Below are positions 20,982 to 31,965 of a stretch of 64,000 nucleotides of DNA, piece after piece. Below the pieces are notes generated by a model. It ran no database searches, was not told the DNA's origin, and saw only the letters and a list, made by a program, of their open reading frames with translations. Made by a program: the position numbers and the translations under genes. Within the stretch, counting starts at the first letter, position 1; each line of letters opens with the position of its first letter. The stretch is from Rehmannia glutinosa (lineage: Eukaryota; Streptophyta; Magnoliopsida; Lamiales; Orobanchaceae), in the NCBI GenBank assembly GCA_016081115.2, contig CM071925.1:10954441-11018440 (forward strand). The letters are read 5' to 3'.

Positions 20982-23374
20982 TCAAATCAAGGCCTTCGTC
21001 GCTTCATTCTCGGAGTCGAGTGGTGCGGCAACATCGGCAGTGCTCGGCTGTTCGTAAATGTGAGCATCGATTAAAGTCTCGGTCTCCATAACTCCCCCAC
21101 TAGTAGCCGTGCTTGGGCCAAAGCATTCTCTCCCTTTTTGGCCGTAAAAGCGGGCGGATCTCATTCGTTGCAACCGAGACCGGAGAGCATTGAAGTAAGC
21201 AATCTGTTGCTCGGCAAAAAAAGCCGATTGGACTCAGAACAAAGCAAAAGAAAAGTGCGTATGAAATGTTAGAGAAAATGGGAGCAGGAATGTGGCCAAC
21301 ATCCGAACCACATCCAGGGCCATATCCTGGATGGACCCTCAGGCGGGGGTAGCAACATCCGGAGAAGAGAGGTCGGAGTCGTAGGAGCAAAGCGAGCATC
21401 TCCTGGATAGACGAGAGCAAATCAACAATGCGATTTTGAGGGGCGAGTGGTTTGGATACATGAAAGACCCCGAGGGTTGGTAAAATGATCATCCTTCTTG
21501 GGCTCAAAACCTTGCGACACCGGATTTTATAGATCAAGTTGGGAAATGGCGGGGACCAAGTTTTAGATTCATTGGTAGCAAAGAACGTGACCTCCTCGAA
21601 AGCCAGTTTCCCAAAATTGAACGGCAGTCCTTTCCCAATTTGATATAGAACCCGAGCATGTGTCCGTGTAACTATGGAATTATTCTTCGAAGAAGACCAA
21701 TTTGCACAACATATTTTGTGGAAAAACCCATAGAAGGACGTAAGGTGGGAGCAGACGAGTTTTTGGGGATGAGCAGGCCAATCTTGCATACGCCCACCAG
21801 TCAGAAATCGAGCCATTTCATTGTAATCGGAGTGGACCTCACATTTCTCAAAATCAGGCATGTCAAAGAACCGATTAATGACTGAGGGACTAAACTCGTA
21901 TATCTTATTGCGAACAAATACTTTCCCAAACTTATGAGATCGACAAACAAAGAATACGAGTAGACATATTAGCATAAAACTCACATACCACGTAATCAAT
22001 ATAAGGCGGTGCGTGTCAATCGGGGTTAAAAAATGCGTTCTTCAAAAAATCGATTCAAGTTATACTTCTCAAAGTGCTCATAATCTCGATTTTTCTCATC
22101 AATAAAGGAACGGAAAGGATAGCATGAAACCCGAAGCGGCAAAGCACTGTGGTAAAATTGCTCGGAGTGAGCTTTTGCAATATCAAACTCGAGAATCGGA
22201 TGTGTCGTCGGATGACATCACATCTTCCTCAACATCTCATAGCAGTTGACTCCTTTAGTTCTTCAAAGAATCATTTCATCACCCACTTCTTCTACCATGG
22301 CATCAAGATCAATCTCGAGTGGTCCGTTCTTTTGAAGCATCAAAATCTTCATCACTTGAGTCATCGAATTGAGCTTGACCCGATTCTTGCAATGGGTGTT
22401 GGCCTAGATGTGGTCACATCCTTGGCCACACTTTTTCCCTTTCTGATCCTCTCAACCATTTGTGCCAAAGGGACATCATCATCACTATCTTTGGACTCGG
22501 ATTGCACTCGTTCTCTGGGCTGAACAACAAATTGGTTCACATTGTCCTCTCAATCACTAAAAGGGACAAAAGGAATAGGCAAATCATCTCCCCTGTCTGC
22601 GAAGTACCCTTAACCAAATGTCTTTTGCTTCTTTGGAGAAATTTAAGGAGTAGAGTCTGAATCTTCGAAGTCCTCTGGAGAGTAACCATGAAGCCTTTTC
22701 GAACGGCGCACATTAGGGTTTCCCAAAGGTCCATGAACTGTGCGAATGACCTCAAAATCCGGAGGATTGTCGACATCAATTTCATTATTTTTCTTACCGA
22801 AAAAGAACAGGAGGCAAGGGCCTCGTCTTGAAATGGAACATGGATGATAGTCATTGGAGTGGAACTTGGAGGGGATGAGTGCTCAGGGAGAGAAGAATCC
22901 AAACCTGGATCTTTGGTTGAAGCAGTGGGAGATGCAAACCCGGATGCGAGGGGACATTTTCGGAAAAGATGCGGGGCATCGTGAACAGTCGGAGCAAAGT
23001 GATTTTTGGCGATGGAGGAGTGATGATATGCGCAGCGACCTCGGTAGGAGTGGGGGAAGGAGTCGTGATGGCCGCAGGTGGTAACAAACCCTCTTCAACC
23101 GGAGAAGAAGTCAGAGTTTGGGGAGACGGAGATGCAGTGTCAGATGGGGTTCCATCTCTGACAACATCTGCAACAGTACTAGCTTCCATGGATTTCTCAG
23201 ACTTGGGGCTTTGGGAATTGTGCGAGGAAGAGGATGATTTGTTGGGGCTTCCAAATAGGTTCTGATGGAGGAAACAAACCTTGCCATGGTAAGGAAGAGA
23301 AGCTTTGAACCTGAAAAAAATTCCAACCACAAAAAAACTTCGAAAGACGTGAGAAAGAGTGAGATGATATGCAC
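20982..23374 (-). pseudogene. Env-like third ORF of the SIRE element, broken
   Basis: The coding signal lies between RNase H and the 3' LTR. The upstream part (about 22,850-23,330) is Ser/Pro/Thr-rich. The downstream part (about 21,450-21,950) contains GKVFVRNKIYEFSPSVINRF, matching the 'putative plant transposon protein' domain common in SIRE-type third ORFs. This domain is not a proven envelope. A hydrophobic stretch (about 21,940-21,995) precedes it, but its frame upstream is doubtful. Several frame changes occur between 22,000 and 22,850. Its role is unknown in the family. Confidence 0.65.
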
Positions 23375-24427
23375 TTGATTGCCTGCAAAAATAGGGATTT
23401 AAATAGAGTCAAAATCAGGCACATTAATCAAGAAACAATAGGAAGAGTTATAATTAGGAAAGAATTCCTCATGGTAAAAATCGAAAAAATAAGGAAAGAA
23501 TCAGGATCCCAATTAATCTCAAACTCTGGTTCATAAAGTGTCCACATTATGTCAACTTGTGATAAAATCAAAAAAAGATTTACCCTGATCCTCCAAATCG
23601 GTTCAACCCACAAAATTTATCCATCAGATTTTCAAGATTTGGGAAGAGAAAAATATCACCCTCAAATTATATATGGAAACCAAATCTCAAAGAAAAATCC
23701 AAAATCACCAGGACATGCAAAACCTAATATGCCTAATGCAGCAAAAAAATAAACACACACACGAGGTGAAAGGTGCTGCAGCAATGAATGTAGGTTCAAA
23801 TGTCGTCCCATTTTGAGTCACACCTATACTGGCTGATTCAATGAATCGCAATCCGAAATCCTGACTTATCAAAATTTTCGAGTTTTCTTCAATTTTCCGA
23901 GTCTCATGAGGAGTTAACCAAACAGGGAGCTTTCACTCAAACGCCTAAGGTAGCTCTTTTTCTTTTCACATGATCATGCCCTCCTTTTTTTTTTGTAAGT
24001 AGCAGGATGCTTGAAGAAATTGGTCACAAGGAATAGCCGCACACAATGGGTTGGTAGTTTTTTCCCTGGTAGTTTTTTCCTTCTGGAAGGCCTCCAAGCA
24101 TGATCAAGACTTTATTTACAACTCGGCCTCATGGGAACAATATCATCATCAATTTTTTGTATTGGAGAGATCGACTCACACCAGTTTTCCAAGGAAGACA
24201 ATATATGTGACTAGTTCGAACCATCAATCCACTTTTTGCGATATGCATGAAAGCTTACAATGCGGTGATGCCTAAAAAAAAAAAAGAAATAGAGGAGAGG
24301 AGAAGAGATGCATTTGGATGTCACAATGGATGTGATGTGCAATCTTTGTGACATCTCATGTAATATTTCGAGAACACACAAACCGAGAGACTTCCTTAGA
24401 TTGGAGAATCTCTCAAAATCCAAAGCC

Positions 24428-27200
24428 TTAGTGAAGATGTCGGCAAAAGCTGATTTTCGTAGCAATATATTCAATTCGAATTATATTTTTCTGAACTAAA
24501 TCTCTAATAAAGTGATGTCTAATATCTATGTGTTTAGTACGAGAGTGTTGGACAGGATTTTTGGAAATATCAATCGCACTCATATTATCACAATAGACAA
24601 TCAGTGTTTCACTTTGCAAACCATAGTCCTCAATCATTTGGTTCATCCATAAAAGTTGTGTGCAACAACTCCCAACTGCTACATATTCGATTCAACAGTC
24701 AAAAGAGATACACAATTTTGCTTTTGCTATACCATGAGACCAAATTATTTCCCAAATAAAAACATCCACCATTGTACTTTTTCAATCAACAACATCTCCA
24801 CCCATTCGAATCACTAAATCCCACAAGATTAGTGTTAGTGTCTTTAGTGTACCAAATTCCCAAATCGTTGTGCCCCTACATATCAAATAATACGTTTTAA
24901 GGCCTTTAAATGAGTAACTTTGGGATCGATTGATAACGAGCACAAAGACAAACACCGAACATAATATCGGACGACCGCGCTTAAGTACAACAAACTTCCT
25001 GTCATGCTTCTATACAAGGTGTGGTCAACACTCTCAGCCACATCTTCTTTACTCAACTTTTGACTCGACCCCATGGGAGTCTTCAAGTGAGAGGCATTTT
25101 CAAGCTCGAATTTTTTCACAAGATTCTTAGCATACTTGCTTTGTGAGATAAAAATTCCTTCCTTTAATTGTTTTATTTGCAAACCTAGGAAGTAACTTAA
25201 CTCACCCACCATACTCATTTCAAAAGTGGAGGACATGCAAGCAATGAATTCCTTTAACAATTTATCAGAGGAGGAACCAAAAACAATGTCATCGACATAG
25301 ATTTGAGCAATCATGATGTCGTGCTTTTTCCTTTGAATGAACAAGGTTTTATCAACTTCACCACGTTTAAACCCAATTTGAAGAAGATACTCAGTTAGCC
25401 TACCGTACCAAGCTCTAGGGGCTTGTTTGAGACCATAGAGAGCCTTTTTAAGCTTATACACGTGGTTAGGCTTAAAAGGGTCCTCAAAGCCTTTAGGCTG
25501 TTCAACAAAAGCTTCTTCTTCTAGAAAACCGTTTAAGAAGGCACTTTTGACATCCATTTGGTGAAGAGTTAAACCCAAGTAACATGCAATAGCAAGCAAC
25601 AAGCGTATGGACTCAATACGGGCTACAGGAGCGAAGGTTTCATCGAAATCCACCCCCTCAACCTGTGTGTACCCTTGAGCGACTAATCGAGCTTTGTTGC
25701 GAACAATTTTGCCAGATTCATCCGTTTTATTTTTAAAAATCCATTTTGTCCCAATCACATTAACATCCTCTGGCCTAGGGACTAAAACCCACACATCATT
25801 TTTGGCAAATTGATCTAGTTCCTCTTGCATAGCATGTATCCAAAATTCATCTATAAGCGCTTCAACAACATTTTTAGGTTCAACATTGGACACAAAACAA
25901 CATGTTCTCACATTGGTACAATCAGTAGACAAGCAAACCATTCTTACCATATCACGATAATTCACTCTACCTTTCCCTCTTGTCTTAATACCATCAGTAG
26001 TGTTACCAATGATCTGAGACGTAGGGTGATTTTTCTGAATCCTTGTAGGTATGTCACTGCCACGATCCACGATTGGATTATTAGTTTCTTCAACATTTCA
26101 AAGTCGAGTCGAGTCGACTCACCAAGCAGTGCACGGATGTGGGCTCGAGATGCCGTCATATTTGGTTACGTATTTAAGACAAACCGTGTGGATGGGACTT
26201 GATCGCATTCTCCGTCACATTTATACCTACATCCTTTGTTGGGGCAGTCTCAACAAACTCGAGCAGATCCACAACATCATCTTCTTCACTCTTACCTGCA
26301 ATATCTGAGAGATCATCGAAGACAATATTTACAGATTCCATGATCGTCTTAGTACGAAGATTATAAACCCGATAGGCATGACTATTCGAAGTGTAGCCTA
26401 GAAAAAGACACTTGTCACTTTTGGAATCGAATTTACCAAGATTATCACGATCATTCAGGACATAGCACACACACCCAAAAACATGAAAATATTTGAGGTT
26501 AGGTTTCTTTCCCATAAGTATTTCATACGGGTCATAGAATATCCAGGCCTCAAATACACACGATTAGTTATATGGCAAGCAAGATTCGTGAGCTTCACCA
26601 AAACCTTTTAGAAAGTTTTTTGAACTAAGCATAACACGGGCTATCTCTTGCAATGTCCGATTTTTCCTTTCTCGCCACTCCATTTTGTTGCGGAGTTTTA
26701 GGTGCGGAAAATTCATGAGAAATCCCCTTTCTATCACGAAGATTTGGAAGAATTCTCAAATTCTTTACCATGGTCCGATCTAATTCTGGCAACAATTAAA
26801 TTATACAAGTTACAAACCTTTTTATGCCAGCTTCTAAAGAAATCAAAAGTTTCAGATTTTTCATGTAAAAAATAAGTCCACGTATAACGTGAAAAATCAT
26901 CGACAATCACATAAGAGTACTTCCTACCACCCACACTCTCAACCTCAATAGGACCCATGAGATCCATATGAACTAACTCCAGACATCTAGTGGTGTGGAA
27001 ATGTGATGTCATTTGATGTGACACTCTCTTTTGTTTACCCCTTTGACAACTTTCACACACACTGACACTTTTCGTAGATAGTTTAGGCAAACCATTAGCA
27101 GCTTCAAATTTTACAAGTTCCATTAGCTTTTTATGACTAACGTGACCTAATTTTTGATGCCACAAATCAGTGTCATTAGTGTGTGCCCTATTACGAGTTG
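24428..27200 (-). pseudogene. Copia pol: integrase, reverse transcriptase, RNase H
   Basis: 27,165-26,734 carries the GAG-pre-integrase MWHQKLGHVSHKKL with a C-x2-C pair, then an integrase core with HMDLMGP and VDDFSRYTW. 26,515-26,174 carries the integrase C-terminal part (KCLFLGYT, a GY-type motif). 26,070-24,883 is a 395-codon open RT with QMDVKSAFLNG, YGLKQAPRAWY and the catalytic YVDDIVFG. 24,646-24,428 holds the RNase H end block with TKHIDIRHHFIRD. The domains are in Copia order. Frame changes or losses separate integrase from its C-terminus, the C-terminus from RT, and RT from RNase H. The RT itself is uninterrupted. Confidence 0.9.
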
Positions 27201-29367
27201 CTCATTACAATACCGATAGCGATTTTGTCGACGACCTCAAGCCGATGAGATACACTTGTCGCCTTCATCAAACACTTCACAAGAATTTTTGTTGAACTTT
27301 ACGTAAAGATCATCATCACATAGTTGACTTATGCCGATGAGATTAGCATTAAGACCAACTACATGAAGCATATTTCAAGCTTGGGCGTAGTCCTTCAACG
27401 TTCGCCCCTTTCCCAACAATCTTCCCTTTGGCTCCACCTCCGTAGGGTAACATTGCCACCATTGTAGACTTCATAGTCGATAAATACTCCAAGGTACTGT
27501 CATATGTCGTGAGCATCCACTATCGAAGTACCAAGATCCTACAACGTTAGATCTCAAGGACGTATAGATAACATGACATTTAACATCAGATTTTTTGACC
27601 CAGACATCTAACGTCCAGACCTTAAATCCGATTTCAGTTTATAACAAAATGGTTTTATATGTCCAGGAGCCTGACAATAATGACAGATAAAGTGTCGTTT
27701 CCGTGGTTTAGACTTCTGGGAAAAAATCTTTTGATTGTTGGAGGAATCTGGGTTCTCCTTGTTCTTTTGCTTTTACAAAAACTGGAGTTTTATAACCAAG
27801 GCCGATCTTATCATCACTACCCATGGAAAGAATATCATCCAGTTTTGCTTTCCCAGAATTAAACTTTTTCATGCTTTCAAGAGACTCTTCAAGTTTAGAC
27901 TTTACCTTTTCGAACTCAAGTTCTTTCTTTGTAAGAGAGGCCTCCAACCTGGTAACCACTTCTCTTTGATCATCATTCTCCTTCATGAGTCGATCATTCT
28001 CCTTTTTCAAAGATCTCGTCACTTTAATCCTTTTCACCAATCCTTGTAAAGATTTGTGTATGTGTCCTCCGACTTTCATCATCGATTCATCTTCCTATTC
28101 AACATCATCAAGAATAGAGGTAGAATTGAAACAAAAAGGTTAAAGACAGATAAGAGATCATGTTCATCGATGTGACCTCGGATGTGATCGGTGAAGGTGT
28201 GATCACATCTCGGCCACACCTGGCGACACCGAAGGATTTATTTGGAGAGACTTTCGATCTTTCACCAAAGTGGTCGAACCTTGGTTTCTTCCTGTTCATT
28301 CTTCTCACTCACAAATTCGTTATCACTCAAGGTCACAAATCAGGCTCATTCCCTTTTCATAAGAGTATTAGCACATTGGGCAAAGATAGTGACCATACCC
28401 AACATGCCCTACACCTAATGGAGTCAAGAGTTTTATTGTCGATTTGTTCGATTTATCACCGTAAAAACGTTCTTGACTTTTATCAAAGGTGTGCTTTTGA
28501 GAAAACTTGCTTGACTCGGACTTAAAAAGCTTGGTGAAATTTTGAGACTTTTTCGACTTTTGAGCTTAAGAATCTTATCAAATTTCTTCGAGTACATGGC
28601 CATAGAATCATCTCCTAGATCGATTTTTCGATCTCATTGGTAAGGTCGAAAAATCATTTGTAACTTGGGACTCAAGTTGAAAAGGAGACTCAATTTGAAA
28701 AGCAACTTTGTGACCCAAACTCTCCATTTGTTGAGCCATGTTCATCTCATAGGTTTGAAGAATGCCAGCAAGTCTTTCGAGACTTAAAGTGGACACATCA
28801 TGGGCTTCTTCTATGGATGAAACTTTGATATTATACCTAATGGGAAGAGATCTCAACATTTTGCTCACAAGATTCTCATTTGAGATGGGTTCACCTAGGG
28901 CTTGAGCTTCATTGCCTATATCACACAAATTGGCATTGTAAGTGGTGATATTCTCATCCTCACGTATTCTCGTGTTTTCAAACCTATTGGTGAGCAACCT
29001 AAGTTTGGTTTTTCGCACACTAGCAGATCCCTCACAGTGACTTTGCAGAGTATCCCATGCATCTTTGGCCACAGTAAAATTAGCAATGATTTTGAACATA
29101 TTTTGATCCACAGTACCAAAGATTGCCATCAAAGCCTTAGAATTGTAATTGGACAAAATTAATTCTTCATTAGTCCAATCGAATTCTCCTTTGTCCTTGT
29201 AGTCACCATCCATATCGATGAGTTTTGGAGGTGACCACCTGGTAAGGATTGTACGCCATGCCCTTTCTCAATTGATTTGATGTAGTTCGAACTTTGACTT
29301 TCCAAATAGAGTAATTGGAGCCATCAAGAATGGGGGGACGAAAAGTGGGGTTATTTTGAGTATCCAT
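27201..29367 (-). pseudogene. Copia gag and protease region
   Basis: Gag most likely starts at 29,367 (MDTQNNPTFRPP), 60 bases inside the LTR edge. The main open stretch 29,213-28,608 is a UBN2-type gag of SIRE elements (KDAWDTLQSHCEG, LERLAGILQTYEMNMAQQ). A GYGHYLCPM-like zinc-knuckle remnant lies near 28,390-28,420. Coiled-coil charged sequence (28,082-27,708) follows. The protease at about 27,250-27,600 is too broken to define. Frame changes occur near 29,215 and below 28,608. Confidence 0.8.
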
Positions 29368-29404
29368 GCTAACAAACACTCAGGATCAACACTTAGTGTC
29401 GTCA

Positions 29405-29426
29405 AGTGTAGGCTCTAGATGCCAAT
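29405..29426 (-). other. Candidate primer-binding site of the Copia element
   Basis: Directly after the 5' LTR the element's strand reads ATTGGCATCTAGAGCC. It resembles the initiator-Met site TTGGTATCAGAGCC with one substitution and one extra base, so it is either a decayed or misread site or a variant primer. Confidence 0.5.
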
Positions 29427-30199
29427 TGAAAGAATTATAGCACGGATATTTACCAAAAGTTTTGCAGAGTAAGGATGTGATTGCAGATGTGGTCACATTC
29501 ACAATCACATGCAAATGGAATTTTGAAAACAATAAAGAGACACACGAAGTAAAAATTGTCTACAAGCCAACAAGCTTGTAGACGTGCCAATATGGCAAAA
29601 CTTTCCACTAGTAAAAATAGTTTGATTCCGTATACAAAAATACTAAAATCCAACTAGTAGAAATTCAACGAAAAACTCCTATCTAGAGTATATCTGATCT
29701 ATGTAATTCAACTCATCCAACAATAGACATGTGTGGACTTCGCTAATCACAATACAAAAACAATGGATGGAAAATCTAACAAACACAACTGCAGGGCTGA
29801 ATGTGATCTCAGATGTAGTCCATTCGAGATCGCATCCAGGGCTGCGAGACTCCTTGTGCTTGTATGACTCTTAACTTTCTCAAGACTCTTGTATCTCTGG
29901 TGTATTTCTTGTGTTTCGATTATGGACGTCCTCTTCCCTTTATATAGCCGTCCAAACCCTTCAAGAGACCTAATACACAAGGAAAGAAGATATATACAAA
30001 TATATGACAAGTAAATCACTTATGTTAGGAAACAAGATAACTATCAAGAATCCTAATATATCAATACCATATCAATATGATTTCTTCCCTTATCTAAAAA
30101 GCCCTAAATATATCATAAGTCTAGAAAGGCAAAACAAATCAAAAACCAATCTTTATAATTTAGGAAATTATTTTGGGCAATAACAAAATCGCCCTAACA
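29427..30199 (-). repeat. 5' LTR of the Copia element
   Basis: It is the partner of 19,937-20,707 with matching ends. CAAAC follows it at 30,200-30,204. Differences from the other LTR include a small indel near 29,511 and substitutions near 29,770-29,850. Confidence 0.92.
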
Positions 30200-30785
30200 C
30201 AAACCCTAGATACTCCAATATTTAAAAAAAAAAACAAAAGAATGCTTAATCTCTTACTACAAAATACTTCAAATATCCAACATCAACAGTTAAATGGTTC
30301 AAAAAAATGTCAAAACATGTAAAGTATAAACTCTTACAACCGAAATAAAATGCAACCAAAACACTTACCTTAACCAACTATTTGAAGATTCGGAATCACC
30401 CTCTTTGCGGAATGTGTGTCTCTGTCGACGATTTGGGAAGAACTTTCGAAAGAAAATAAAAACTCGAATCGGATGATGATATGTAGTCGGCGAAAACAGA
30501 GAGAGAGAGGAAGGAGAGAGAAATAAAATTGTGAGTTTTTGTTTTTGATAAAACTCAATTTGAGAATGAAAAGTGGTAATCAAAATAATTGAAATCCCAA
30601 AACAAATGGTGTGATGGGGAGTTACCAAATCTAATCGATTTAATTTATATAAAAAAATGAACTTTATGTCCTTAATTGGGCGAAATTAAATTAAAAAATC
30701 GAAAAAAATTGGTCCTTTAGATTTGTCAAATTAATGGCTTAGATTGATCCACACTTCCACACGGTAAGCCCCCGCCACATTTGAT

Positions 30786-30787
<2 letters not shown>
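30200..30787. other. Right remnant of the TA-targeted element
   Basis: This is the part of the interrupted element to the right of the Copia insertion. AT-rich, no gene recognised. It contains a GA-rich run at about 30,500-30,520 and ends in the inverted terminus GGTAAGCCCCCGCCACATTTGATC. Confidence 0.55.

Positions 30788-30819
<32 letters not shown>
30788..30819. repeat. (TA)n tract shared by two abutting elements
   Basis: A run of about 16 TA units serves as the right border of the element ending at 30,787 and the left border of the one starting at 30,820. The other two tracts are at 16,388-16,409 and 31,946-31,965. Confidence 0.85.
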
Positions 30820-30821
<2 letters not shown>

Positions 30822-31945
30822 ATATGGATCAAATAGGTCCTCCTACTGGATGAGTCCATGGGGACACATCCTAACCATAGATCAACAATTTTGGGTGGTC
30901 CAGTTTTTAGGGCTTTTTTATGTTTATTTTTTTTTTTTGTTTCAAAGAATTAAAAAGGGTAGGGTGGTAATTTGGCACTTTAGAATCATTACTAAGATTT
31001 CATTCCCTCTTTCACGCGATTTCACCCACTCTTCACGCACACTCTCTCTCCAGCCGTTTCGCCAAAAAAATTCTCTGTTGCTTATGTAGTATAGGGTTGT
31101 TGCTTATGTAGTATAGGGTTGTTGCTTATGTAGTTAATGTATGTGTGATGCATGTGTAGTGTATATTCATTGCTTATGTAGTATAGGCTTATCGCTTATG
31201 TAGTATGGGTTTGTTGCTTATGTAGTTAATGTATTCGTGGTGCATACGTAGTTTATATTCGTTGCTTATGTAATATGACTTGTTGCTTATATAGTATGAG
31301 TTTGTTGCTTATGTAGTTAATGTATCCGTGGTGCATACGTAGTGTATATTCGTTGCTTATGTAGTATAGACTTGTTGCTTATGTAGTATGGGTTTGTTGC
31401 TATGACTTGCTTATGTAGTTAATGTATTAAGTGGTGCATACGTAGTGTATATTTGTTGCTTATGTAGTATCGTTATTGTTGCTTATGTAGTATCGGATTG
31501 TTGCTTATGACTTGCTTATGTAGTTAATGGTATATAAACCATGACACATCTACACAAGCAACAAATTACATCTTCATAAGCAAACTTTGAATCAAGTCAA
31601 GCTCTAGCAACTATGGCAAATTATCTCGCAACATTTTTCACACAATAGTGCGTTGAAGAAGAATGATGAATGATTACACAAGTAGTGCATTGAAGAAGAA
31701 AAATGAGATTTGTTCACGTTGAATTTGACGTGAGATTTGCATAGATTGTGTGATCATAATGTGAATGAATCCCATGAATATTGGGTAATTTTGTAGGATG
31801 ACTAATTTACCCCTTTCTCTAATTACCAACATTTAATCAATTTTTAGCTCTAAAATCACAACCATTGAAAAATCTAGATATGTACGTGGCTAGAATTGGT
31901 CCCTATGGACTTACCCTAAGAGGTGGTCTCATATAACCATCTCCC
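30820..31945. mobile_element. Non-autonomous TA-targeted TIR element
   Basis: The left end reads GGATATGGATCAAATAGGTCC..GGATGAGTCCATGGGGAC. The right end on the minus strand reads GGGAGATGGTTATATGAGACC..GGTAAGTCCATAGGGACC. (TA)n lies on both sides. The terminal sequences differ from those of the 16,410 element, but the target is the same. There is no coding capacity; the middle is a minisatellite. Confidence 0.65.
31075..31530. repeat. Minisatellite 'TTGCTTATGTAGTAT' with higher-order unit
   Basis: The basic unit GTTGCTTATGTAGTATAGG (about 22-25 bp) recurs about 18 times. Every 90-110 bp a variant ATGTAGTTAATGTAT plus 'GGTGCATACGTAGTGTATATTC' appears, which makes a higher-order repeat. Confidence 0.85.
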
Positions 31946-31965
31946 TATATATATATATATATATA

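Larger units (their letters stand above)
19937..30199 (-). mobile_element. SIRE/Maximus-type Copia retrotransposon with env-like gene
   Basis: It reads on the minus strand. LTRs of 771 and 773 bp begin TGTTAGGGCG and end CTTTCA on the element's strand. CAAAC lies at 19,932-19,936 and 30,200-30,204 as a 5-bp target duplication. The order is 5' LTR, primer site, gag, protease/integrase, RT, RNase H, env-like region, polypurine tract, 3' LTR. The order and the extra third gene fit the SIRE lineage. By hand I count roughly a dozen substitutions and a few indels between LTRs, so insertion is recent. Frames are nonetheless broken in all genes. It sits inside the TA-targeted element. Confidence 0.92.
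16410..30787. mobile_element. TA-targeted Mutator-like element with FAR1 domain, split by a Copia element
   Basis: (TA)n tracts lie at both edges (16,388-16,409 and 30,788-30,819). The left end reads GGATGGAATCTCATGTGGC...CACCGTGTGGCAGTGTGGAT. The right end on the minus strand reads GATCAAATGTGGC...TACCGTGTGGAAGTGTGGAT, giving inverted ends of about 55 bp. Without the nested Copia element it is about 4.1 kb. It carries a tandem array and one FAR1-type domain, a domain shared by FHY3/FAR1 proteins and Jittery/Hop-type Mutator transposases. The catalytic transposase domain is not visible, so it is probably a deletion derivative. Insertion into (TA)n resembles the target choice described for rice Micron elements. 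Confidence 0.55.

Noticed and set aside
22854..23265. Plus-strand glycine/serine-rich ORFs
   Set aside because: They are antisense shadows of the Ser/Pro-rich env-like region of the minus-strand Copia element.
31075..31530. CRISPR-like array
   Set aside because: Units are contiguous and diverged with no unique spacers, in a plant nuclear context.
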